Positions 1-8,407 of a DNA stretch of 22,076 nt are shown here, piece by piece. The stretch's first letter is position 1. Each line of letters begins with the position of its first letter. Source of the DNA: DATAYF01 sp036272735 (GTDB lineage: Bacteria; Chloroflexota; Ktedonobacteria; Ktedonobacterales; Ktedonobacteraceae). Made by a program: the position numbers and the translations under genes. The stretch is from NCBI GenBank assembly GCA_036272735.1, contig DATAYF010000335.1:1-22076 (forward strand), written 5' to 3'. Below the pieces are notes generated by a model. It had not been told where the DNA came from, did no database searches, and was given only the letters and a program-made list of their open reading frames with translations.

Positions 1-306
1 CTTGACAGTATCGCATACTTGTTGCGCTTTGTCAATCCTTTTTTCAAGGTCTGACGAAAGGTCCCAGGTGGGTGTTCCCGCCAAGGAGCAACGACGTTTG
101 TGCGACGAGGAGCATTCTCTCACATCTCTGCCTCGTTGTCAAGCCTTTTTTAACAGATATTTACAAAATTGTAAAATTCCTAAAAACTCATTCGTATTCG
201 TGGCCTCGTAACCAGGCATTTGATATTTTGATCATGAAATCGTTCAGTCTATCAGAGGATTAAAAAGTCACCCATCGAGATCAATACGTAAAGGAGAAGC
301 CATCAT
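1..306. other. Leader region without a recognisable gene
   Basis: No convincing coding sequence is visible here; the short open frames have no ribosome binding site and do not resemble a known family. It holds a small AT-rich dyad at 161-174 (TTACAA, two bases, TTGTAA), which could be an operator, and a weak possible promoter on the + strand (TTGTCA at 136-141, 16-base spacer, TATTTA at 158-163). A good ribosome binding site (AAGGAGA) ends about ten bases before the ATG at 307. The region most likely serves as the upstream region of the SPFH gene. Confidence 0.4.
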
Positions 307-1191
307 ATGACCGGAATACGCAACGTTGTTTCGACATTGACGCCAAACGGCGAAGAGGTGATGGGGCCAGAGGTTGTAACGTGGCATTACCCCGATAACG
401 GGATCATGAATGGCTCTTTACTCACCGTCGAAAGTAATCATTTTTGTGTTTTGAAATCCCGTGGCGCAATTTTAAACGTCTATGATACCGGCCAGTACCC
501 CATCCAGACGCCGGACCATCCTCTCGTGGGTTCTATTCAGCAGGCGTTCTATGGTGGGCAAAGTCCCTGGCAGTACGAGGCTATTTACATCAATCGGGCC
601 AAACTTGTGCTCAAGACCAGCGGCATGGCGCTTTCCCGCGAGATGGCGGAGATGATCTACAGCGTCGACTACTATATCCACATCGAGACGCGCGAGAACG
701 CCGTTCGCCTGGTGCAACACATGCCTTATCGCGGCCACACCCTGACGATTGATGAAGTAAATGCCTATGCTGGCCCGGTCATCGAACAAGCAGTCAACCA
801 ACTAGTGCAGGTCACGCCACTAGAAGAGGTAAACGAGAGAATCCATGACCTCTCACAAATTGTCTATCAACATCTACAGGAGTTTCTGGCTGCCTATGGC
901 ATCAGCCTGGATACGATTAAAGTACTAGTCTTTCCGCGCGACGAACGCATGAAGGCGTTGATTGCGCTGAAAGCCTTCGGGCTGAGCGAACTGGATGCGG
1001 TACGCTACTACACGGCAATGTTGATGGCCGAACGGGGCGTTGTCTCTGCTCCTAACATGGCAATCGGCCAGCCATTCAATATTGCAGGCACACAACCAAC
1101 CATGACAATGGATCGCTACGTCACGCCTGGCGTAGCCGCGCCGACCGCGGCGGCACCAAATAGACAGGTACCACCGCCAACACATAACTAA
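307..1191 (+). CDS. SPFH-domain (band-7-like) protein
   Basis: This 294-residue protein resembles cytoplasmic SPFH-domain proteins of the virion-core-protein-like/YdjI type. Residues about 25-215 form the SPFH-like region: an N-terminal part with 'GSLLTVESNHFCVLKSRG', a beta-rich middle, then a helical segment (150-200) and 'ISLDTIKVLVFPRDER'. No N-terminal membrane helix or signal peptide is visible, unlike stomatins and flotillins. The C-terminal 50 residues are rich in Pro, Ala and Thr and probably disordered. The start at 307 is supported by AAGGAGA upstream. SPFH proteins assemble into oligomeric scaffolds, often at membranes; the substrate or partner here cannot be read from sequence. 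The next gene on the same strand encodes a helical protein that may work with it. The stop codon lies inside the left arm of an inverted repeat. Confidence 0.75.
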   Translation: MTGIRNVVSTLTPNGEEVMGPEVVTWHYPDNGIMNGSLLTVESNHFCVLKSRGAILNVYDTGQYPIQTPDHPLVGSIQQAFYGGQSPWQYEAIYINRAKLVLKTSGMALSREMAEMIYSVDYYIHIETRENAVRLVQHMPYRGHTLTIDEVNAYAGPVIEQAVNQLVQVTPLEEVNERIHDLSQIVYQHLQEFLAAYGISLDTIKVLVFPRDERMKALIALKAFGLSELDAVRYYTAMLMAERGVVSAPNMAIGQPFNIAGTQPTMTMDRYVTPGVAAPTAAAPNRQVPPPTHN

Positions 1192-1314
1192 CCCGATGTG
1201 CACGTTTTTTTCGCCGCCTTCGGCGGCAAGGAGAAAGATCCGGTGGGGACACCCCACACCCGCCAGGGGCTACCGCCCCTGGACCCTGTTTTATGAAACG
1301 TGCACATCGCGTTA
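1189..1314. repeat. Palindromic multi-hairpin intergenic repeat element
   Basis: Terminal inverted repeats of 19 bases (1189-1207 and 1296-1314) match at 18 positions, with core CGATGTGCACGTTT. Inside are three further perfect hairpins: GCCGCC/GGCGGC around 1213-1227, GTGGGG/CCCCAC around 1243-1257, and CCAGGGGC/GCCCCTGG around 1263-1282. The left arm begins with the TAA stop of the SPFH gene. The compact nested design suggests a REP-like or MITE-like non-autonomous repeat. As RNA it would form a large structured 3' end for the upstream transcript. There is no U-tract after it, so a standard intrinsic terminator is not obvious. Confidence 0.75.
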
Positions 1315-1409
1315 ACTAATTTTTTTATGTAATCTACTATACGATGAGTTCAGCAAGGGTAATTTTCAATTGCCCTTGCCTTCTTGCTTTTTCAAGAAGG
1401 GGTGGAATT

Positions 1410-1958
1410 ATGAGCACAGGCCCATCCAATGATCCAGTTGTGCAGCAGTTGCAACTATTGCTCACCGCCTATGGCTATAATTTTTATAGTGCAACAAATA
1501 ATGCTCGTGCCGACGATTTGCTGGTACGCGAGCGAGCAAGTTACTTCCTTTCACAAGCCGCAGACATGCTTACCACGCTGCGTACGGCCTATCAGCGGCG
1601 CTTCATCCCACCATTGACCAGGGCCAATCCCTATCCGCCACAAGAGGCTCTGGCACAGGTACGTGAACTGGAAGCAGTCTGCCAGGAACTTACCAACAAT
1701 GACACCTACATCCGTGGTATGTCTGTACCGGCACAGGATCGTATCTGGTGGCGTATTCGCCAGGAGCAGACATTATTGCACCAACTGCTCCACTTCGACC
1801 TCAATCTGGTACACGCCAGCGAGCAACTTTATCAATACGTGTCGCAGCTTACCCCTGAGCAATGGAACAGCCAGGGTAGCACGTTCATACGTCAGCACTT
1901 ACGTGAACTTTCGCAGCTCGCTCGTGAACGCGAACAGTTCTTGCTACTACCAATGTAG
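1410..1958 (+). CDS. Hypothetical all-helical protein downstream of SPFH gene
   Basis: I do not recognise a family. The 182-residue product is predicted by eye to be almost entirely alpha-helical and hydrophilic, with no signal peptide, membrane segment or cysteine cluster. It is rich in Gln, Leu, Arg and Tyr, with segments such as 'LAQVRELEAVCQEL' (residues 81-94) and 'LRELSQLAREREQFLLL' near the C-terminus that could form helical bundles or coiled coils. An in-frame ATG exists 66 bases upstream, but the start at 1410 is preferred because AGAAGGGG lies at the right distance before it. The gene is codirectional with the SPFH gene, but the palindromic element and about 100 more bases separate them, so co-transcription is not certain. 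Confidence 0.7.
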   Translation: MSTGPSNDPVVQQLQLLLTAYGYNFYSATNNARADDLLVRERASYFLSQAADMLTTLRTAYQRRFIPPLTRANPYPPQEALAQVRELEAVCQELTNNDTYIRGMSVPAQDRIWWRIRQEQTLLHQLLHFDLNLVHASEQLYQYVSQLTPEQWNSQGSTFIRQHLRELSQLAREREQFLLLPM

Positions 1959-1994
1959 GATCAACAAGAGGATATGCTAAAAGATGCAAAACTA

Positions 1995-2053
1995 GCACGC
2001 GGCGTACCTGTTCATGACAATCGAGAAGGCATTTACAGGAGTACGCCGCGTGC
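1995..2053. terminator. 13-bp-arm inverted repeat between convergent genes
   Basis: Arms GCACGCGGCGTAC (1995-2007) and GTACGCCGCGTGC (2041-2053) are perfectly complementary with a 33-base loop. The dyad sits between the stop at 1958 (+) and the stop at 2073 (-), where a bidirectional terminator is expected. No T-run follows either arm, so a repeat element or mRNA 3'-end stabiliser is also possible. Confidence 0.5.
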
Positions 2054-2072
2054 GAAGCAATGTTGCCAACGC

Positions 2073-3335
2073 TTAGTTTGTGAGGATACTTTTGGCGTCG
2101 CTAGGCAATGCACAATGCGCGTACAGCTTCGCCAACAACTGTTCCTGGCTCACAACCTTCACTGGTTTCGGGCACGACATAGTCAGTGAACGAGCCCCCA
2201 TACTCAAATCCTGGCGAATGGGCTTGGAATGCCCATGTGAGTCGAGAATGCCAATCGGCCAGAAGTATCCCTGGTCCTTAAAATCGACGCCGCTAAAGTA
2301 AAAAAACGGGACCTTGTAGCGCAAGGCACTCTGCGCATCGGTGATGAGCGTCAAAACGTGGGAAACCGCCACCTGATAGCTACTACTGCTATCGATGCCG
2401 CACCCTTTAAAGCAGCCAGTGCCCTCGACAACCCAGAGATGTTGACCAAGTGCGCCACTATTGAGATCGACCTGGAATTGATCGGCCCAAAACTGAAACA
2501 GCGCGGAAAGGCTATTCACACTGGCATCAGGGTAGCCATTATGCCAGCTATCAATCAAGCCCAGCTTTTGCGTATGCCAATCCCAATTGCCTCCGGGATG
2601 GACGGTACTATTCATAGCATTCTGCATGTCGTTGAGGTAACTCACTTGATCCTGTAATGGCTGAAAATCGACGCCGCCTACGTGCGGATCAAGCGAGCCA
2701 AGCAGCACAGGGGTCGCCGGGCGGACCGCGTGCACGGCCTGTTCACACATATCGTAAAACCTGGCAAAACGATCAGGCGGAATATATAAAAAGGAGACCG
2801 AGGCATCTTGCTTCATCTCTTCGTTACCGCACTGGACGGCATCAGCATTGGCCTGGGCAACGTCCCGCAGAGGTGCCGGATTGAAGAGCCCTGCGTCGTT
2901 GCCGCGTTGGCAGAAGGTCAAAAGCACACGGACACCTTTACGATGCAAACCCTCGATAACGCTGCGCAGCTTCGCGCTACGCAAATCTCCCCAGCCGCAC
3001 GAAGGGTAGGAAAGACGCAGCCAGGGAATGCCAGGGTAGGAACCACCGAGGTAACTTGCATCTACCCCCCGCACGGAAGAAGGTGGCTGTATAGGTAACG
3101 TTGTGAGATGAGCAGCCGGGGTTGCAGTGGGCCGTGGTGTCGAAGTCGCCGTCGGCGTTGGTGCCGATGCAGAGGTGCTGGGATGCGGATCTGGTTTTTG
3201 ATAGCCGCCAAGCGTGATGACGCGATAGGAAAGCGCGGATAGGATCACACAAACAAGTAGCAGAATGATGAAAACGAGAACTGATGGTTTGCGTAAAAAG
3301 CTTTGTACGTTTGCTTTTTGTAAAAACTGTTGCAT
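2073..3335 (-). CDS. Membrane-anchored TIM-barrel glycoside-hydrolase-like protein
   Basis: The 420-residue protein has a basic N-terminus, one hydrophobic helix (about residues 18-37), a Ser/Thr/Pro-rich linker (about 50-75, with 'TPTATSTPRPTATP'), then an extracytoplasmic globular domain from about 88. That domain looks like a TIM-barrel glycosidase: 'RGVDASYLGG' at the first strand, 'GVRVLLTFC', 'QCGNEEM' (Glu172 in a GNE context, a plausible acid/base) and 'LWVVEGTG' (Glu304, a plausible nucleophile) resemble clan GH-A landmarks. Six or more cysteines, including 'CFKGCG' at 308-312, suggest disulfides outside the cell. The start at 3335 is chosen because it puts the hydrophobic helix close to the N-terminus; the ribosome site (GGGG) is weak, and an upstream in-frame ATG at 3446 is less likely. 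The substrate is unknown. It lies 197 bases downstream of mnmE. Confidence 0.65.
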   Translation of the reverse strand: MQQFLQKANVQSFLRKPSVLVFIILLLVCVILSALSYRVITLGGYQKPDPHPSTSASAPTPTATSTPRPTATPAAHLTTLPIQPPSSVRGVDASYLGGSYPGIPWLRLSYPSCGWGDLRSAKLRSVIEGLHRKGVRVLLTFCQRGNDAGLFNPAPLRDVAQANADAVQCGNEEMKQDASVSFLYIPPDRFARFYDMCEQAVHAVRPATPVLLGSLDPHVGGVDFQPLQDQVSYLNDMQNAMNSTVHPGGNWDWHTQKLGLIDSWHNGYPDASVNSLSALFQFWADQFQVDLNSGALGQHLWVVEGTGCFKGCGIDSSSSYQVAVSHVLTLITDAQSALRYKVPFFYFSGVDFKDQGYFWPIGILDSHGHSKPIRQDLSMGARSLTMSCPKPVKVVSQEQLLAKLYAHCALPSDAKSILTN

Positions 3336-3387
3336 GCTTATAGCCCCATAGTTAGTTTGCTCAATAAAAGCAATATTTATACATACA

Positions 3388-3416
3388 CATATAGCGCCAT
3401 GTGCACCATCACTCAA
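3388..3416 (-). promoter_or_regulatory. Possible promoter of the GH-like gene
   Basis: Read on the minus strand, TTGAGT (3416-3411) and TATATG (3393-3388) are spaced by 17 bases, about 50 bases before the start codon at 3335. The boxes are only a partial match to the sigma-70 consensus. Confidence 0.3.
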
Positions 3417-3532
3417 ACGAGAAGGATAAAGAGAAACCCTGTACATCAGATTATATAATTATTTTACCACTGCTCAATGAAGAGGACAATTTTTACAGCC
3501 TTGCTAGGATGTTTGTATATGAGGAGCATTCC

Positions 3533-4957
3533 TTACTTCCCGATACAAAATTCGCCAAAGATGGTATCGAGCAGGTCCTCGCTGGCAGTTTCGCCAGTTA
3601 CCTCACCAAGATCATCATAAGCGGCACGCAAATCGATGGAGACGAAATCGAGCGGGACTTGTGCGTCAAGCGAGCTAACAGAGGCACGCAAGTGCTCGGC
3701 AGCGCGCCGCAACGCTTCCTGGTGACGAGCGCTCGTAATCAAAGCGTTTTCGCCATACAAAGCCTTGCCGGCCAACACAAGCTCGACAACCGACTCCTCA
3801 AGTTGAGGCAAACCAGCGCCAGTCAGTGTAGAGGTTGAGACCAAAACGGCAGTAGGCCATAACCGGTGTAGTTCTTCCAGGTCGATACACTGCGCGCAAT
3901 CCGCCTTATTCACTACCGCAATTACCGGCTTATGGTGTCGAGAAGTATCCTCCCTGCCGTCAGGACCGAAGCCCATTGTACGCAACTCGGCACACACCTG
4001 GCGATCCTGCTCGGTGAGCGCGGTTGAGCCATCAAAAACCATCAGGACCACGTCCGCACTCTCGGCAGCGGCGCGGCTGCGTTGCACGCCAACCTGCTCT
4101 ACAGGATCGTCGGTGGGGGTAATACCAGCAGTATCGATCAGGTGCAGGGGGATGCCACGAAAATTGGCAACCTCCTCCACTGTATCGCGTGTGGTACCGG
4201 CAATCGGCGTGACGATGGCGCGTTCACTGCGCAACAAAGCGTTGAGCAAGCTCGATTTGCCGACGTTGGGACGTCCGATAATGGCGGTGCGCAAGCCCTG
4301 GCGATAGAGGCGTCCCTGTTCAGAACCTGCCAACAAAGCCGCGACCTGCTGTTGCGCGACGGCAATCAACGGGAGTAGCTCTTCCGGCCGTGGGATGGGT
4401 ACCTCCTCTTCAGGGAAATCGATACTGGCCTCGATACGAGCCACGACGCCCAGTATCGAGCGTTGCGCCTCCTGCACCTGGGCGGAAATTTTGCCACGCA
4501 ACTGCTGAACCGCCAGGCGCAAACCGGCCTCGGTCTGCGCGTCAATCAGGTCCATCACCGCCTCAGCCTGCGCCAGATCCAGCCGACCGTTGAGGAAGGC
4601 GCGCATGGTAAATTCGCCGGGATTAGCCATACGCGCTCCCTGAGCCAGCACAGCACGCAACATGCGTTGCAAGAGCAGCGGACCACCATGACCCTGAATC
4701 TCTACCACATCCTCGCGTGTATAGGTGTGAGGGGCACGCATAAAGGCCACAAGCACTTCATCGAGCACGTCGCCGGTCGTGGCATCGACAATTGTGCCAT
4801 AGGTCAATTGATGCGAAGGGGGCAGGCCAGTTTGCCCGACAGGCCTGCGCAGAAGCGGGAGCACAAGCGAGAAGGCATCGGTGCCACTCACCCTGATCAC
4901 CCCTATACCACCCACACCCGGCGGCGTGGCGATTGCGGCTATCGTATCGTTTTGCAT
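3533..4957 (-). CDS. mnmE: tRNA uridine-5-carboxymethylaminomethyl(34) GTPase MnmE
   Basis: MnmE, with MnmG, modifies the wobble uridine (U34) of certain tRNAs using methylene-tetrahydrofolate and GTP hydrolysis. The 474-residue product is close to the usual length of about 455. It starts with the typical 'DTIAAIATPPG.GGIGVIRVSG' folate-binding N-domain. A helical domain holds an inserted G-domain with G1 GRPNVGKS (228-235), G2-region 'PIAGTTRDT' (251-259), G3 DTAG (275-278) and G4 NKAD (350-353). It ends with the diagnostic C-terminal 'FCIGK' whose cysteine (471) is the conserved one. The helical C-domain and the end are intact. The start at 4957 matches family alignments; GAGG lies somewhat far upstream. 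The neighbour fdhD, on the same strand, ends 38 bases before it. Confidence 0.97.
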   Translation of the reverse strand: MQNDTIAAIATPPGVGGIGVIRVSGTDAFSLVLPLLRRPVGQTGLPPSHQLTYGTIVDATTGDVLDEVLVAFMRAPHTYTREDVVEIQGHGGPLLLQRMLRAVLAQGARMANPGEFTMRAFLNGRLDLAQAEAVMDLIDAQTEAGLRLAVQQLRGKISAQVQEAQRSILGVVARIEASIDFPEEEVPIPRPEELLPLIAVAQQQVAALLAGSEQGRLYRQGLRTAIIGRPNVGKSSLLNALLRSERAIVTPIAGTTRDTVEEVANFRGIPLHLIDTAGITPTDDPVEQVGVQRSRAAAESADVVLMVFDGSTALTEQDRQVCAELRTMGFGPDGREDTSRHHKPVIAVVNKADCAQCIDLEELHRLWPTAVLVSTSTLTGAGLPQLEESVVELVLAGKALYGENALITSARHQEALRRAAEHLRASVSSLDAQVPLDFVSIDLRAAYDDLGEVTGETASEDLLDTIFGEFCIGK

Positions 4958-4995
4958 GCGTTAAGTATCCTCAATTGGTGGATTATATTGTTAGT

Positions 4996-5868
4996 TTATG
5001 CATCGACAATGCGCTCAGGATGCGTATAGATGTTCATGGCGTGACCACGCAAGAAGCCGATTAGTGTGATGCCCGCTTTGTCGGCCAGGTCTACGGCCAT
5101 GCTGGAAGGGGCCGAGATTGCGGCCACACAAGGTATGCGAGCGAGCAGGGCTTTTTGCAGGATCTCAAATGAGGTGCGTCCACTAACCAGCAGCAGGCAA
5201 CTTTTAGCCTGTGAGAAGCCATTATTGGGTAAAAGACTATGTCCAACGAGCTTATCAACCGCGTTATGTCGCCCAATGTCTTCGCGCAACAGCAGCAACT
5301 CGCCAGATGTGGCGAAAAGTCCGGCGGCATGCAAGCCTCCGGTATAGCCGAAAACTTTTTGTTGTGAACGTAGCTGCTCGGCCAGACCATAGAGGATAGA
5401 TGCCGGGATACGTAGTTCATCCGGCTCTAAAGGCTCCGTCACCTGTAATATATCGGCAATGCTATTTTTTCCACACAGGCCACAACTGCTAGAGACCGCG
5501 AAATGACGTTCGAAGGTGGCAGGACGCTCGGCCGCACCATCACGTGATGGCGTAGAGCGCAATTGTACATTGACTACATTTTCTAGTGGCAAGCCATCGG
5601 CATCAAGCTCAGACTCGATACGTACGACTTCATCTGCACACTGAATGAGTCCTTCAGAGAAAAGAAAGCCCAGCGCCAATTCGTAGTCATGGCCGGGAGT
5701 GCGCATGATGACCGCGACGCTCTGATGCCCAACGCGGACTTCAAGCGGCTCCTCGACGGTAAGCTGCTCCTCGCGCAACTGCTGTGTTTGCTCCTCGCAA
5801 TGGACGACTTCAAGGCGCATAACGCGTTCGGGATCAAGCGAAGAGCGAAAAAAACCTGAAAGGCCCAT
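4996..5868 (-). CDS. fdhD: Formate dehydrogenase accessory sulfurtransferase FdhD
   Basis: FdhD moves sulfur from a cysteine desulfurase to the molybdenum (or tungsten) cofactor, which formate dehydrogenases need for activity. The 290-residue product carries the family signature CxxC at 129-132 ('SSCGLCGK'), an N-terminal 'TPGHDYELALGFLFSEGLI', the central 'TGGLHAAGLF' and 'REDIGRHNAVDKL' (195-207), and the C-terminal 'SGRTSFEILQKA' and 'ISAPSSMAVDLA' blocks. The length is normal and no key residue is missing. AGAGG lies about ten bases before the ATG at 5868. No formate dehydrogenase gene is in the window, but moaC for cofactor synthesis lies about 6 kb away. The gene is divergent from the Fur-family gene. 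Confidence 0.96.
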   Translation of the reverse strand: MGLSGFFRSSLDPERVMRLEVVHCEEQTQQLREEQLTVEEPLEVRVGHQSVAVIMRTPGHDYELALGFLFSEGLIQCADEVVRIESELDADGLPLENVVNVQLRSTPSRDGAAERPATFERHFAVSSSCGLCGKNSIADILQVTEPLEPDELRIPASILYGLAEQLRSQQKVFGYTGGLHAAGLFATSGELLLLREDIGRHNAVDKLVGHSLLPNNGFSQAKSCLLLVSGRTSFEILQKALLARIPCVAAISAPSSMAVDLADKAGITLIGFLRGHAMNIYTHPERIVDA

Positions 5869-5885
5869 AATTGTTTGCCTCTTTA

Positions 5886-5915
5886 TTTATACGTAAGTGA
5901 TGATAGTTTAGCCAA
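5886..5915 (-). promoter_or_regulatory. Possible fdhD promoter
   Basis: On the minus strand TTGGCT (5915-5910) and TATAAA (5891-5886) are separated by 18 bases, which would place the transcript start within about 12 bases of the fdhD ATG region. The -35 box is weak. Confidence 0.3.
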
Positions 5916-6080
5916 TTGCCTTTGTATCATTTGTATACGAACCATCATCGTACCAGGCAGATATCAATGTCTCAGTGTATCATATTTATCTGCCCTAAGA
6001 CCTTATTCCGAAACCCAACGCCACTGCCGTGGCGAGCGCTACGCGCTCAGGTTTTCGGAGAAGTAGTAAGTGATCTCACA

Positions 6081-6109
6081 TTGACGAGTCTAGACGACGG
6101 TGCTAGGAT
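6081..6109 (+). promoter_or_regulatory. Promoter of the Fur-family gene
   Basis: TTGACG (6081-6086) and TAGGAT (6104-6109) with an exact 17-base spacer make a strong sigma-70-type promoter. The expected start is near 6116, giving a leader of about 40 bases before the ATG at 6158. Confidence 0.6.
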
Positions 6110-6157
6110 ACGCGCATGTGGGATATGTAACCAAGCGCTAAATGAAGGAACGCTATA

Positions 6158-6658
6158 ATGCATCAATTTGTCAGAGCAAGCAATGAATTGTTGCGGAAAA
6201 AAGGCTACCGTTTGACGCCACAACGCTATATGATCTTGAGTGTCATTCAAGAAGCCGACGAGCATCTCAGCATTGAACAAATCGCGGAACGCGTCCAACA
6301 GCGCAATCCCTACGTCAGCCTGTCCACTATTTATCGTACGTTGGAACTGCTTAGAAAGCTCAATCTTGTCCGCGAGAGCCATTTAGCGGGTGAGCAACCA
6401 TATTACGAGGCGGTGGAGGGGCAGGCACATCACCACCTTGTCTGTCGCCACTGCCACCAGACGATCCACTTGCAAGAGACGCTATTGGGGGATCTCAACG
6501 AAAAGTTACAGGCGCAATATCGTTTCCACGGTCTCAGCTTAGACCTGGTAGCAACGGGGTATTGCACAGCGTGTTGGGAACGCATGCAAAGGGAAGAGCA
6601 AGGTACATCAAGCTCGGCGAAGATGCCAGAAACCGAGGAGCCACAGGATCAGCAATAA
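6158..6658 (+). CDS. Fur-family metal-dependent transcriptional regulator
   Basis: This 166-residue protein has the Fur-superfamily architecture: an N-terminal winged helix ('GYRLTPQRYMILSVI', 'LSIEQIAERV', then the recognition-helix region 'VSLSTIYRTLELLRKLNLV', residues 52-71) and a C-terminal metal-binding dimerisation domain. A His-rich start of that domain ('AHHHLVCRHCH', 90-100) and two CxxC pairs (96/99 and 136/139) would bind a structural zinc, as in PerR, Zur and many Fur proteins. Which metal or stress it senses cannot be settled from sequence. The last 25 residues are charged and probably disordered. GAAGGA sits upstream of the ATG at a good distance. It is divergent from fdhD and convergent with the PBP gene. 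Confidence 0.93.
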   Translation: MHQFVRASNELLRKKGYRLTPQRYMILSVIQEADEHLSIEQIAERVQQRNPYVSLSTIYRTLELLRKLNLVRESHLAGEQPYYEAVEGQAHHHLVCRHCHQTIHLQETLLGDLNEKLQAQYRFHGLSLDLVATGYCTACWERMQREEQGTSSSAKMPETEEPQDQQ

Positions 6659-6695
6659 GCATGGCCCCGGCGCGTATATCGCCAGGGCCATGCTT
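6657..6695. terminator. Bidirectional terminator-like hairpin
   Basis: AAGCATGGCCC (6657-6667) pairs perfectly with GGGCCATGCTT (6685-6695), and an inner GGCG/CGCC extends the stem. It overlaps the stop region of the Fur-family gene and lies just beyond the stop of the convergent PBP gene at 6705. A-rich and T-rich flanks (AGAAAAAG at 6696-6703) are compatible with termination, mainly for the minus-strand gene, although the polarity is not ideal. Confidence 0.6.
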
Positions 6696-6704
6696 AGAAA
6701 AAGG

Positions 6705-8306
6705 CTAGCAGCCGGGTCCTTGCTGTAACAATTTCTCGTTACAACAATAAGTTGGGCTAGGCGCGGGCGGCAGCGTGGCGGGAACCAGGTGCTGCGCGAA
6801 AATGTCGTTATACATGTGGGCAATCATGGGACCAACCGTAGGTCCACCATCACCACCATTCTCTTTCATCGCCACAATACTTAGCGCGGGCAACTGATTC
6901 GGGTTATCCACGGAATAGGGAGCCTGCGTGATCATCCAGGAATTCGCGCCAACATACTGACTACTACCAACCTGGCCGGTGCCAGTTTTGCCAATAATGC
7001 TCCAAGGCGAATTATGGAAATCGGGGACGATTGAGCCAGAGCCACATTGCGTCACCCCATACATTGCGCGGCGCACCTGGGTTGCCGTATCCTGGCTAAT
7101 CGGATTGCTCAAAGACGTGGGAGTATACGACTTCAAGACATTTTTATGCGTATCTGTCACTTTTGAGATCAGCATTGGGCGCATCAACTGACCATTATCG
7201 GCAGAGGCATTGTCGATCAACGACATCTGCAAAGGTGTGATAGTATCATACCCCTGCCCGAAAGCGTCGGAAGCAAGTTGGTTGGCAGGCAAGGGCTGAT
7301 TATTCAGGAGTACTTCGCTCTTCGCCACAGGCAGGTCGAATGGAATCTGCTGGCCCACGTAAAACTTCTTATTATAATCGAGCCAGGTTTGTTGACCGGT
7401 ATTGACGCCGATCTGGGCATAGATCAGGTTATCCGAATGCGAGTAGCCATACTCGGTAGAGACAGGATAATGAAACGTAAATGGGTCAAGATTGCTACCG
7501 GTAATCTCCTGACCATTGATGCGCAAGGGCCCATGCGCCTGCTGCATATTAAACGGCTGATTCAACGTCGTTTTGCCGCTATCAAGTCCCGCCATCAAGG
7601 TCATCGTTTTATAGATCGAGCCAGGTATATACGTACTCTGTATTGGGCGCTCCAACAAAGGGGTTCCTTTATCATTGTTAAGTTGGTTGTAGTAGCTCAG
7701 ATCACTGTTAGCCAGTGTTTTCACCAACTTATTCGGGTCGTAGCCGGGACGACTGACCATCGCCAGGATGGCACCGGTATGTGGATCGGTCACCACAACC
7801 GAGCCACGGTTTGTGGGGAACGTTAGAGTGTTATCGATGGTAATGGGGTCATCAAAATGCTGATTGGCGATTTTCTGAATACGCTCATCGATGGTCAGGT
7901 AGATATCATCACCCACGGGAGGCCGATGCAGCGTATTGTTCATCAAATTGTCGATTTGCGTCAATCCCACCTTACCAGTCAGGTAGGAGTCATATTGATG
8001 TTCAATGCCCGTCGAAGAATACAGTGGATTGACATAGTAGCCAATTAAACCCGCCAACGAAGGATCGGTATACACGCGGGTATAGCCGCAACCGCTCTTA
8101 CTGGGAACCGAGTAAGCCAGACGAACGCCATTACGGTCGTAGATTGTACCGCGAAATGGCGCGTTTGCGCATGAGCGACCATTGTGAATATTGCTGCTTA
8201 CTTGCTGGGCGACCACCACTTGCCAGTAGACAAAGCCGCCGCTGGCAGCAATAAAAAAGGCGATAAAAAACAAGGTAAGTTTCCGTATATTCGAGCTAAT
8301 ATTCAT
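6705..8306 (-). CDS. Class B-type penicillin-binding protein (transpeptidase)
   Basis: This is a peptidoglycan D,D-transpeptidase that cross-links stem peptides outside the membrane. The 533-residue product has one N-terminal membrane helix (about 10-31), a short N-terminal module ('FRGTIYDRNGVRLA', 51-64), and a transpeptidase domain with all three active-site motifs: SxxK as SIYK (serine 230), SxN as SDN (291-293) and KTGT (440-443). There is no glycosyltransferase domain. The compact size resembles PbpA-like proteins of actinobacteria more than full FtsI. Cysteines at 46 and 73 and near the end ('YCCNEKL') could form disulfides, which is somewhat unusual. GAGGG lies about nine bases before the ATG at 8306. 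The gene is preceded by a long palindrome after aroC. Confidence 0.93.
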   Translation of the reverse strand: MNISSNIRKLTLFFIAFFIAASGGFVYWQVVVAQQVSSNIHNGRSCANAPFRGTIYDRNGVRLAYSVPSKSGCGYTRVYTDPSLAGLIGYYVNPLYSSTGIEHQYDSYLTGKVGLTQIDNLMNNTLHRPPVGDDIYLTIDERIQKIANQHFDDPITIDNTLTFPTNRGSVVVTDPHTGAILAMVSRPGYDPNKLVKTLANSDLSYYNQLNNDKGTPLLERPIQSTYIPGSIYKTMTLMAGLDSGKTTLNQPFNMQQAHGPLRINGQEITGSNLDPFTFHYPVSTEYGYSHSDNLIYAQIGVNTGQQTWLDYNKKFYVGQQIPFDLPVAKSEVLLNNQPLPANQLASDAFGQGYDTITPLQMSLIDNASADNGQLMRPMLISKVTDTHKNVLKSYTPTSLSNPISQDTATQVRRAMYGVTQCGSGSIVPDFHNSPWSIIGKTGTGQVGSSQYVGANSWMITQAPYSVDNPNQLPALSIVAMKENGGDGGPTVGPMIAHMYNDIFAQHLVPATLPPAPSPTYCCNEKLLQQGPGC

Positions 8307-8407
8307 TTAGCCATTCCCTCATTAATTTGACGCGCTTTGACACATCCTTTACTACATAAACCATCGACGATGCTATTTGGTCACAAAAGGGCCCGTATAT
8401 GCTACTC

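Noticed and set aside
472..801. Minus-strand 109-codon frame within the SPFH gene
   Set aside because: It is a shadow of the SPFH gene with no ribosome site and no family resemblance.
5930..5990. Fur-box-like AT-rich sequence in the fdhD/fur-family divergent region
   Set aside because: Only a partial palindrome around GTATAC is present; it is too weak to call an operator.
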